Shown one piece after another: positions 33,702-41,439 of a stretch of 64,000 nucleotides of DNA (the stretch's first letter is position 1; the number at the start of each line of letters is the position of its first letter). Below the pieces are notes generated by a model, which ran no database searches, was not told where the DNA came from, and saw only the letters and a list, made by a program, of their open reading frames with translations. Location: positions 340,442 to 404,441 of the forward strand of contig NZ_LMPJ01000001.1 in the NCBI RefSeq assembly GCF_001424585.1. Direction: 5' to 3'. This DNA comes from Chryseobacterium sp. Leaf180. GTDB taxonomy: Bacteria; Bacteroidota; Bacteroidia; Flavobacteriales; Weeksellaceae. A program made the position numbers and the translations under genes.

Positions 33702-34739
33702 TTACTTTATAAACTCAGTTTTAAAAACTTCGTCGTAATTGTGAAAACAGTTGTTGATGAAACCCTGTTCCTCCATCCACTTGTCACTGTAAACTTTTGT
33801 GATATATCTTGAACCGTGATCAGGATAAATCATCACCACAAGATCGTTTACCATAAACTCATGCGACTGCGCGTACTGTATTAATCCCTGCGTTACTGCG
33901 CCGGTTGTATAACCACCCATGATAGCTTCTTTCAAAGCAATTTCCCGGGTGCGGTATGCCGACATTTCATCATTGACGCGAACAAATTCATCCACTTTAT
34001 CAAAAAGCAGTGCAGAGGGAATTAAGTTTTTTCCCATGCCTTCTATCTGGTAAGGATGTACATCTTCTTTATGAATCTCACCTGTTTCATGAAAACTCTT
34101 CAGAATGGAACCGTCAGCATCAACACCGATAATTTTAATGTCTGGATTTTTTTCTTTTAAATATTTAGCAGAACCAGAAAGTGTACCACCAGTTCCTGTA
34201 CAGGCAAAGAGATGCGTAATTTTACCTTCTGTCTGTTCCCAGATTTCCGGGCCGGTTGTCTTGTAATGTGCATCAATGTTCAGCTCATTATAGTACTGAT
34301 TGATGTACAGTGAATTTGGCGTCTCTGCAGCGATTCTTTTTGCCACCTCATAATAAGAACGTGGATCTGCTGCCGGAACATTTGCCGGACAAACATATAC
34401 CGTAGCGCCAAGCGCCTTTAAATAGGCGATCTTTTCAGGTTTTGTTTTATCGCTTACCGCGAGAATACATTTATAACCTTTAATTATACAAACCATGGCC
34501 AGCGAAAAGCCTGTATTTCCGGAAGTGGTTTCTACGACCACAGAACCTTCTTTCAACAAGCCTCTCTTCTCAGCATTATCTATAATGTGAGATGCAATTC
34601 TATCTTTCGTCGAATGTCCAGGATTATATGATTCTAACTTGGCATAAACAGTTGCAGGAATATCTTTCGTGACGGTATTGATTTTTACCATCGGCGTGCT
34701 TCCTATTAAGCCAAGAATATTATCGTAAACATTACCCAT
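33702..34739 (-). CDS. PLP-dependent cysteine synthase-like enzyme, probable cysteate synthase
   Basis: 345 residues, fold type II, cysteine synthase/CBS superfamily. LIGSTPMVKI is near residue 11-20. The PLP lysine is K45 in NPGHSTKDRIAS, compared with NPxxSVKDR in CysK, so the usual Ser-Val is Ser-Thr. The substrate loop VVETTSGNTGFSLAM, the CTGTGGTLSGSAKYLK phosphate loop and GGYTTGAVTQG (C-terminal PLP contact) follow. It lies 85 bases upstream of an alpha-oxoamine synthase. In sulfonolipid producers a CysK-like protein makes cysteate from O-phosphoserine (or an activated serine) and sulfite, and I infer that job here. Ordinary O-acetylserine sulfhydrylase remains possible. Confidence 0.82.
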   Translation of the reverse strand: MGNVYDNILGLIGSTPMVKINTVTKDIPATVYAKLESYNPGHSTKDRIASHIIDNAEKRGLLKEGSVVVETTSGNTGFSLAMVCIIKGYKCILAVSDKTKPEKIAYLKALGATVYVCPANVPAADPRSYYEVAKRIAAETPNSLYINQYYNELNIDAHYKTTGPEIWEQTEGKITHLFACTGTGGTLSGSAKYLKEKNPDIKIIGVDADGSILKSFHETGEIHKEDVHPYQIEGMGKNLIPSALLFDKVDEFVRVNDEMSAYRTREIALKEAIMGGYTTGAVTQGLIQYAQSHEFMVNDLVVMIYPDHGSRYITKVYSDKWMEEQGFINNCFHNYDEVFKTEFIK

Positions 34740-34962
34740 TATTTATTATTTTTCAATAAAAATCTGACAGCGAAAATACAAAAAAATAAATAATTTTTAA
34801 AACTTTAATAATTTATCAAGAGTAGGCGAGAATATCACTGTATAACTCTGTATTTTCGAGCGGCGAAAGGCTTTCAAAAAGCACGCCAAGCCTTTAAATT
34901 TTGTTAAAATGAATTTAAAATGAAGTAAAAACCTTAATTTCGCGCATATTGATTTAAAATCT

Positions 34963-37900
34963 ATGAAAAATTGGACTTTCAGGCAGTGGAACACCTCGCT
35001 CGGATGGGTTATTTTTGCCATTGCACTCATTACTTATCTCTCGACAATAGAGCCCAATCTCAGCTTTTGGGATTGCGGAGAATACATCTCATCTGCTGTA
35101 AAACTTGAAGTGACACATGCGCCAGGTGCAGCACTTTTTCAGATTGTAGGAGCAGTCGCGGCCATGTTTGCATTTGGAAATGATCATTTGTATTCGATCG
35201 TGATCAACGGAATGTCGGCTACTTTCAGTGCCTTTACTATTCTTTTTTTATTCTGGACGATCACGCATTTCCTTCGAAGACTTTTCAATAAAGATTTTGA
35301 TGAAATAAATACCGCACAGGAAATTACCATTCTTTTTGCCGGAGCAATAGGTGCTTTGTGTTTTACTTTTTCAGATTCTTTCTGGTTTTCGGCGGTGGAA
35401 GGGGAAGTTTATTCAATGGCGTCGCTCTTCATCGCACTTATTCTGTGGCTCGTTACCAAGTGGGAAAACGAATATCTGCAACCTGACAATGAGCGATGGA
35501 TTATCTTGATTTTCTTTATTATTGGGCTTTCGGTAGGCGTTCATATGATGTGTATGTTGGCACTTCCAGCGGTTTGTTTAGTTTATTACGCAAGAAAATA
35601 TTCTTTCACATGGAAGAGTTTTTTGATCGCTAATTTAATTACACTTTTAATATTAGCATTTGTATTCAAAATCATTTTTCCTGTGATAATGACGATGTTT
35701 GGGAAGCTGGAAATTTTCTTTGTTAATGGATTGTCTCTACCTTTCCACTCAGGTACGATTGCAGGATTTATTATTATGGTTGCTCTTTGCTATTTCGCCA
35801 TAAAATACGCCAGAAATTCAAAAAGAAATATTTTTCAGACCGCAGCTTTGTCTGTAGTTTATATGATTATTGGATTTTCTTGCTGGATGGTGATTCCAAT
35901 CAGAGCCAACGCAAATCCACCGATGAATTTGAATAATCCGGATACTGCAATTGGTATGCGCGATTATTATAACAGAGTTCAATACGGTGACTGGCCAACG
36001 ATTTACGGACAAAACTACACGGCTTTTCTTGATGCCAACGGAATTGAGAAAAATGAAGATGGTGGATATCAAACCGAAATAACAGACGCAGTTTACGAAA
36101 AAGACGAGAAAACTAAGCGTTATATAAAAACCAGCGACCGCTTCAATTACGTTTTTAACAAATCTCACGTGAGTTTTATGCCAAGAATGTTCAGTGAGGA
36201 CAAAGACGTGATGGCCAATTATATTTCCATGTATGGCGCACCGGATTTTCAGTTTAACTATTATAATGAAGATGCTGCAAACAGCCCGGAAGCAAAACAG
36301 ATTTTTGAAGAACTTCGCGCAAAATACGAGGATGGAAGCATTAAGGCTGAAGATTATTTAAATGTAAAGAAATATGATATTATTAAAGTTCAGCGACCTT
36401 CTCTGGGACAGAATCTTTCGTATTTTATTGAATTTCAAAACGGATATTATTTCTTGAGATATCTGATGTGGAATTTCGCAGGAAGACAGAATGACCTTGA
36501 AGGTTCGTATGAAGATACCAAAGGAAACTGGATCTCCGGGATTTCTTTTATCGACAATCTACGTCTGCCTGATCAGAATACGCTTCCCGCAAAATTTAAA
36601 AACGAAAGCACAGTAGCATTTTTCTTTTTACCGTTTATTTTAGGTTTAATCGGATTCCTGTTTCAGCTGAATAAAGATTTCGGAAGATTCTACAGCGTTT
36701 TGTCTTTATTTATTCTGACCAGCGTTGGCATCGTATTTTACACCGGAATGAAACCGTTTGAGCCACGCGAAAGAGATTACGCACTGGTTGGGTCTTTCTA
36801 CGCATTCGCCATTTGGATCGGACTTGGAGCCGGAGCCATTCTCTGGTTTTTACAGACTAAAGTTAAATCTTCAGCAGCCAACATCGGTGTCGGAATTTTA
36901 CTTCTTGGCGTACCTTTTATGATGGGCTTCCAGAATTATAATGTGCACGACAGAAGTGAAAAGTATGCGGCGTACGATTATTCTTATTCAGTTTTAAAAT
37001 CGCTTCCTAAAGATGATATTTTATTTGTGTACGGCGATAATGACACCTATCCGGTTTGGGGATTGCAGGAAACCGAGCGCTTCCGTGATGATGTAAGAGT
37101 TGTAAACTTCACGCTGCTTTCTACTCCTTGGAATATCGATCAGGTAAAACGCAGAACCTACAATGCAGCGGCGGTTCCGAGCCAGCTTACACATGAAGAT
37201 TACCGCGACGGTGTCAATGATCAGATTTATCTGATGCAGCCGGGCGAGATGGAAAGTGTGATTTCTAATCTTCGCGATGCAGGAATGAATCCCAATGATT
37301 ATAAAAATCTTGAGAAGTATATAAAACAGGATTCGATGACGGTTAAAGATGCATTGAATTTCTTAAAAATGGAATCTCCTGCGAAAGATGAGATTAAAAA
37401 AATGATCTTTGGTGAAGCGCGTTATGAGAAATATAATTTCCTTCCGACACGTAACTTTATGATTCCGGTAAATAAAGAAAACGCAGTAAAAGCCGGTATT
37501 ATTAAAGCTTCCGATTTACCGAATGCAGTTGATAATTTAAAAGTTTCTTACAAAGCAAGCACACTCTACAAAAACAACCTGATGCTGTTTGATATTTTTG
37601 CCAATTTCGACTGGAAAAGATCTATAAACTTCTCTTCAGGTGGAATCTACGACAGCGAAAATATTTTCTATCTTGATGATTATCTGCAGTTCGACGGTTT
37701 CAGTTACCGTTTGGTGCCGATTTACACGCCGAAAAACAGCGACGGAGATCTGGGCAGAGTAGACGCTGAATCTTTATATAACGTAGTGAAAAATTACCGT
37801 TGGGGGAATTTCAAAGATTTAAAAAATCATTACGACGAAACGGCGACTTCAAATATTATTTCTTACCGATCAGCGGCGAGCAGAGCTGCTTCAGCATTAG

Positions 37901-38448
37901 CTTTATCTGGGCAGAAAGCGAAGGCGATTGAGATTCTGAATCTTGCCGCGAAAGAAATTCCTGTTGAAAAATACAACGATCCGCGTTCTTTAAGCTCGAT
38001 GGTTTCTGCATACATCATCGCAGGCGAGGAACAGAAAGGTCTGCAGCTGGCCGAAAAATTAAAGAAAGAAATTTTCAAAGAATACGATTATTACACAGGT
38101 CTCAGCAAAGAAGATCAGCGTTTTGTCGGTCGCCAGATGCGTTCAAAACCGATGGAATATTCGCTTGTGGTGACCTCGGTTACCGATGCGTACAATAAAA
38201 TCGGGCAGGAGCAGAAAGGATACGCTTATCTGGTAAAATCCATTGAGCCGATCGACAGGAAGTTTAATGATTTCATCAAAGAACTTCAGCAGATTGGAAA
38301 AGAAAAAGCAATTTCTGAGTCTGAAAATGTACAGAAAATCACGCCTTTCTATCAGTATCTTTTTGATATAATGGAGCCTTATGATTCAACCTATTCAAAA
38401 GAAAAAGAAGATCAGATTACACGTGCCATCATGCGCGTGACACAGTAG
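34963..38448 (+). CDS. DUF2723 GT-C-like membrane glycosyltransferase
   Basis: 1161 residues. The first 300 or so residues are multi-helix with LGWVIFAIALITYLSTIEP and SFWDCGEYISSAVKLEVTHAPG near 30-55, where the acidic pair Asp-Cys-Gly-Glu stands in for the GT-C catalytic acidic residues. More TM helices follow to about 620, and the C-terminal 500 residues are largely soluble, with helical repeat-like parts (about 950-1050). The family is found across Bacteroidota and is related to the eukaryotic protein O-mannosyltransferase TMEM260. It is presumed to glycosylate proteins or lipids outside the membrane, but the donor is not known. It starts with an ATG, MKNWTFRQWN, and ends with a strong terminator. 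Confidence 0.9.
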   Translation: MKNWTFRQWNTSLGWVIFAIALITYLSTIEPNLSFWDCGEYISSAVKLEVTHAPGAALFQIVGAVAAMFAFGNDHLYSIVINGMSATFSAFTILFLFWTITHFLRRLFNKDFDEINTAQEITILFAGAIGALCFTFSDSFWFSAVEGEVYSMASLFIALILWLVTKWENEYLQPDNERWIILIFFIIGLSVGVHMMCMLALPAVCLVYYARKYSFTWKSFLIANLITLLILAFVFKIIFPVIMTMFGKLEIFFVNGLSLPFHSGTIAGFIIMVALCYFAIKYARNSKRNIFQTAALSVVYMIIGFSCWMVIPIRANANPPMNLNNPDTAIGMRDYYNRVQYGDWPTIYGQNYTAFLDANGIEKNEDGGYQTEITDAVYEKDEKTKRYIKTSDRFNYVFNKSHVSFMPRMFSEDKDVMANYISMYGAPDFQFNYYNEDAANSPEAKQIFEELRAKYEDGSIKAEDYLNVKKYDIIKVQRPSLGQNLSYFIEFQNGYYFLRYLMWNFAGRQNDLEGSYEDTKGNWISGISFIDNLRLPDQNTLPAKFKNESTVAFFFLPFILGLIGFLFQLNKDFGRFYSVLSLFILTSVGIVFYTGMKPFEPRERDYALVGSFYAFAIWIGLGAGAILWFLQTKVKSSAANIGVGILLLGVPFMMGFQNYNVHDRSEKYAAYDYSYSVLKSLPKDDILFVYGDNDTYPVWGLQETERFRDDVRVVNFTLLSTPWNIDQVKRRTYNAAAVPSQLTHEDYRDGVNDQIYLMQPGEMESVISNLRDAGMNPNDYKNLEKYIKQDSMTVKDALNFLKMESPAKDEIKKMIFGEARYEKYNFLPTRNFMIPVNKENAVKAGIIKASDLPNAVDNLKVSYKASTLYKNNLMLFDIFANFDWKRSINFSSGGIYDSENIFYLDDYLQFDGFSYRLVPIYTPKNSDGDLGRVDAESLYNVVKNYRWGNFKDLKNHYDETATSNIISYRSAASRAASALALSGQKAKAIEILNLAAKEIPVEKYNDPRSLSSMVSAYIIAGEEQKGLQLAEKLKKEIFKEYDYYTGLSKEDQRFVGRQMRSKPMEYSLVVTSVTDAYNKIGQEQKGYAYLVKSIEPIDRKFNDFIKELQQIGKEKAISESENVQKITPFYQYLFDIMEPYDSTYSKEKEDQITRAIMRVTQ

Positions 38449-38470
38449 GAATTTATTTTAAATCAATAAA

Positions 38471-38498
38471 AAAACGGAGTTTCGGCTCCGTTTTTTTT
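38471..38498 (+). terminator. Intrinsic terminator after DUF2723
   Basis: AAAACGGAG (38471-38479) and CTCCGTTTT (38486-38494) form a 9-base stem with a TTTCGG loop and a T-run to 38498. Confidence 0.9.
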
Positions 38499-38501
38499 AT
38501 G

Positions 38502-38532
38502 TTGATAATCCTGAATTTTCCTATTATATTTG
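38502..38532 (+). promoter_or_regulatory. Promoter of the GT-C-like/DUF1697/kdsA operon
   Basis: TTG at 38502-38504, 20 bases, then TATATTTG at 38525-38532. It fits the consensus and puts the transcript start near 38538, 12 bases ahead of the ATG at 38550. Confidence 0.8.
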
Positions 38533-38549
38533 TTGAACAAAAAACAACA

Positions 38550-40034
38550 ATGACCATTTTTCAAAACCGGAATCTTCCCCTGCTGGCCGTCGTGCTGGGC
38601 ATTTGTGTGAAGCTGCTTTTTTTGCTCACGCATCACATTCAGGAAGACGCTTTTATCACGTGGCGTGTGGCGCAGAATCTTTTAGATTACGGTGTGATCG
38701 GCTTCAATGGCGAGACAAAAATTTCGGCTTCCACCACGCATCTTTATGTTTTTGTTTCTTTCATTTTTAATTTAATTTTTGGGAAAGCGTATTTTATCAT
38801 TCCGATTCTCGTTTTCAATACCATTCTATTTTCATTAGGAAGCTGGCTTTTGGCAAAACTTATTTTAAAAGATTTCTGGCACCAGGCAATTTTCATTTTT
38901 CTTTTTGGAATTTTGCCACCTTCCATAAAAATTTCTGTTCTGGGAATGGAATACGGTATTCTTTTCTTTCTGGAAATGGCTTTGCTTTATTTTGGCTTTC
39001 AAAAAGAGAAAAAATGGGCGCTTATTATTCTGCCAATTCTCATTTTATTTACCAGAATCGATACCGTTATTTTTCTTGGAATCGTTTTTCTGATCGATGT
39101 TTTCTGGACAAAAAAAATCCGCTGGAATTATATTTTCGGAGGAATTTTAGGTTTGGCAGCTACAATTGCTTTCAACTGGTTTTATTTCGGTGAAATTGTC
39201 AACAATACGATTGTGGCTAAAAAACTTCGTTACGACAGCAATTTTACGGCAAGTCAGAACTGGGATTATTTCAGGCTGAATTTCAGTAATTTTTGGTCGA
39301 TGGTCAAACTTCCCGGTGATTTTAATCCACTGTTTTTTGTCATCGCGTTCTTCGAAATTCTCTGTTTTATTTATCTCATTCGTCAGAAAAAGAGCAGAAA
39401 TTATTTCCTTTGTATTCTCTTTGTTTTCGCGTGGACGAAGCAGATAATTTTCATGTCGCAAAAAAGTCTTTTCGACTGGTATTACTGGGTCCCGCAGATT
39501 TTACTTTTCGTTCCTGTTTTAGTTTTTGTCATTGAACAAAAGACGCGGAGAAACTGGTGGCTTGCTTCGCTGATTATGTTTTATATCGTTCCGATGCTAG
39601 CTTTTCAGACGGTTCATTCTATCGCGACAGGAAACGGCGAATGGAATTACAGACGCTCGATTGGTTTGTTTTTAAATCATTTTGAAAAAGATAAAAACCA
39701 ATGGATTCTGCTCGAACCTGCGGGTTATGTTCCTTATTTTTCTGGTTTAAAAACAATTGATGAAGTAGGTTTGGTTGATCAGAAAATTCAGCAGGAAATT
39801 AAAAAAGACAAAAAGAATTACTGGATTAATACAGTAAAAAACCGTCAGCCAAAATATCTTTTGTCCTACGAAAATCTTTTTGATGGAGTAAATGGCGAAT
39901 TCTACAGGAAAAATTATCGTCTTTTAAAAGAATTTAGAATTAAAGATCATCTGAAAAGCGAAAATAAAATTCTGGAGAAAATTTACCGGCTGAAACCTTC
40001 AGGAACCGATTATAATTTATACATCAAAAAATGA
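38550..40034 (+). CDS. GT-C-fold-like membrane protein (ArnT/PMT-like)
   Basis: 494 residues from the ATG at 38550. There are about ten to twelve membrane helices. After the first helix comes HHIQEDAFITWRVAQNLLDYG, with an acidic Glu-Asp pair in the place where GT-C enzymes such as ArnT keep their catalytic acid. The C-terminal 110 residues are soluble (NRQPKYLLSYENLFDG). The function is not known; a polyprenyl-linked sugar transferase is the likeliest guess. An upstream frame from 38499 overlaps the promoter and is rejected. The stop overlaps the DUF1697 start by 4 bases, so it heads an operon with DUF1697 and kdsA. Confidence 0.8.
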   Translation: MTIFQNRNLPLLAVVLGICVKLLFLLTHHIQEDAFITWRVAQNLLDYGVIGFNGETKISASTTHLYVFVSFIFNLIFGKAYFIIPILVFNTILFSLGSWLLAKLILKDFWHQAIFIFLFGILPPSIKISVLGMEYGILFFLEMALLYFGFQKEKKWALIILPILILFTRIDTVIFLGIVFLIDVFWTKKIRWNYIFGGILGLAATIAFNWFYFGEIVNNTIVAKKLRYDSNFTASQNWDYFRLNFSNFWSMVKLPGDFNPLFFVIAFFEILCFIYLIRQKKSRNYFLCILFVFAWTKQIIFMSQKSLFDWYYWVPQILLFVPVLVFVIEQKTRRNWWLASLIMFYIVPMLAFQTVHSIATGNGEWNYRRSIGLFLNHFEKDKNQWILLEPAGYVPYFSGLKTIDEVGLVDQKIQQEIKKDKKNYWINTVKNRQPKYLLSYENLFDGVNGEFYRKNYRLLKEFRIKDHLKSENKILEKIYRLKPSGTDYNLYIKK

Positions 40035-40591
40035 GATATTGCGCATTTCTTCGCGGCGTCAACGTGAAAGGAACATCCATGAAAATGGCCGAAGTCTGCA
40101 CCGTTTTTTCTGACGCCGGAATGTCTGACGTTTCATCGGTTTTGGCTTCCGGGAATATTATTTTTTCTTCAGACGATAATCCAGAAATTTTAAAAAAAAT
40201 TCTTGAAAAAGCCTTGTCAGACTATTTTGATTATGAAGCTTTTCTATTCATTAAATCTGACGAAGAGATCAATGCAATTCTCAAAAATAATTCTTTTGAC
40301 AAAAACGCAGAACTTCATCAGTATGCGTTTGTGGGCAATGACGGAATCGAGAAAATTCTCCTAAACGAGTTTGAAAAGACATCGCATGATGATTCTGAAA
40401 AAGCGCAAATTGTTGCCAATAATTTTTACTGGCAGATTGCAAAAGGCAATACATTAAACTCAGAATTCGGGAAAATTTTAGGCAGGAAAAATCTGAGAGA
40501 TCAGTTTACCAGCAGAAATATCAATACATTTGAAAAAATTTTAAATAAAATTTCAATCCATTTTAATAATAAAAAATCTGATAAAAAATGA
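40031..40591 (+). CDS. DUF1697 domain protein
   Basis: 186 residues with the DUF1697 pattern: YCAFLRGVNVKGTSMKMAEV at the start, SVLASGNIIFSS near residue 35-47, and later IAKGNTLNSEFGKILGRKN. The family is of unknown function and consists of small soluble proteins. It starts in the ATGA overlap at 40031 with the GT-C-like gene and ends in the ATGA overlap with kdsA at 40588, so three proteins are translationally coupled. Presence next to kdsA is probably operon convenience rather than a functional link. Confidence 0.9.
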   Translation: MRYCAFLRGVNVKGTSMKMAEVCTVFSDAGMSDVSSVLASGNIIFSSDDNPEILKKILEKALSDYFDYEAFLFIKSDEEINAILKNNSFDKNAELHQYAFVGNDGIEKILLNEFEKTSHDDSEKAQIVANNFYWQIAKGNTLNSEFGKILGRKNLRDQFTSRNINTFEKILNKISIHFNNKKSDKK

Positions 40592-41397
40592 TTCAGCATT
40601 TAGAAAATATAAAGCACAAAGATTCTAAAAACTTTTTTTTAATCGCCGGTCCGTGCATTATCGAAGGCGAAGATATGGCAATGCGTATTGCGGAAAAAGT
40701 GATTTCGCTGACGGACAAATTTAATATTCCGTATATTTTTAAAGGAAGTTTTAAAAAAGCTAACCGAAGCCGAGTAGATTCTTTCACAACGATTGGCGAA
40801 GAGAAATCGCTTGAAATTTTAAGAAAAGTGGGAGAGAAGTTCAATATTCCGACGACGACAGATATTCATGAAAACGACCACGCAGCGCTGGCTGCACAGT
40901 ATGTGGATGTTCTGCAGATTCCTGCATTTTTGGTTCGTCAGACCGACCTTTTGGTGGCCGCAGCGGCAACAGGAAAATGTGTAACGCTGAAGAAAGGGCA
41001 ATTTATGTCTCCTGAATCGATGAAATTTGCAGTTCAGAAAATCACCGATTCAAACAATGAAAAAGTAGCTATTATCGAGCGTGGAAATTCATTTGGATAC
41101 ACCGATCTTATTGTAGATTACCGCGGAATTCCGACCATGCGCGATTATGCGCCTGTGATTTTAGACGTGACACATTCTCTTCAACAGCCAAATCAAAGTT
41201 CAGGCGTTACCGGTGGAAGACCCGAACTGATCGAAACTGTTGCAAAAGCGGGAATCGCAGTTGGCGCAGACGGAATTTTTATTGAGACACATCCAACACC
41301 GGAAATAGCACTTTCTGATGGTGCAAACATGCTGAGACTCGATCTTTTAGAAGATTTGTTACAAAAACTCACGAGAGTTCGTGAATCTATATTGTAA
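40588..41397 (+). CDS. kdsA: 3-deoxy-8-phosphooctulonate synthase (Kdo-8-P synthase)
   Basis: 269 residues, TIM-barrel. It condenses PEP with arabinose 5-phosphate to make Kdo-8-phosphate, the first committed step to LPS Kdo. FLIAGPCIIEGED holds Cys23, which marks the metal-dependent class (E. coli-type enzymes have Asn there). The other metal ligands are His in DVTHSLQQP, Glu in FIETHP and Asp in LSDGANML. FKGSFKKANRSR binds phosphate and PEP. The gene overlaps DUF1697 by 4 bases. kdsB is far away at 17197, so the two Kdo genes are not clustered. Confidence 0.97.
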   Translation: MIQHLENIKHKDSKNFFLIAGPCIIEGEDMAMRIAEKVISLTDKFNIPYIFKGSFKKANRSRVDSFTTIGEEKSLEILRKVGEKFNIPTTTDIHENDHAALAAQYVDVLQIPAFLVRQTDLLVAAAATGKCVTLKKGQFMSPESMKFAVQKITDSNNEKVAIIERGNSFGYTDLIVDYRGIPTMRDYAPVILDVTHSLQQPNQSSGVTGGRPELIETVAKAGIAVGADGIFIETHPTPEIALSDGANMLRLDLLEDLLQKLTRVRESIL

Positions 41398-41439
41398 TTG
41401 TTAAAAAATACTTAAATTTAGAATTCTAAAACAGTTCTT

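Noticed and set aside
34866-34895. AAAGGCTT and AAGCCTTT inverted repeat before the DUF2723 gene as a riboswitch or terminator
   Set aside because: The stem is 8 bases with a 14-base loop, with no T-run and no aptamer-like conserved core.
36000-36170. Antisense frame of 116 residues opposite DUF2723 (35818-36168)
   Set aside because: Low-complexity antisense open frame with no promoter and no motif; it mirrors the coding strand.
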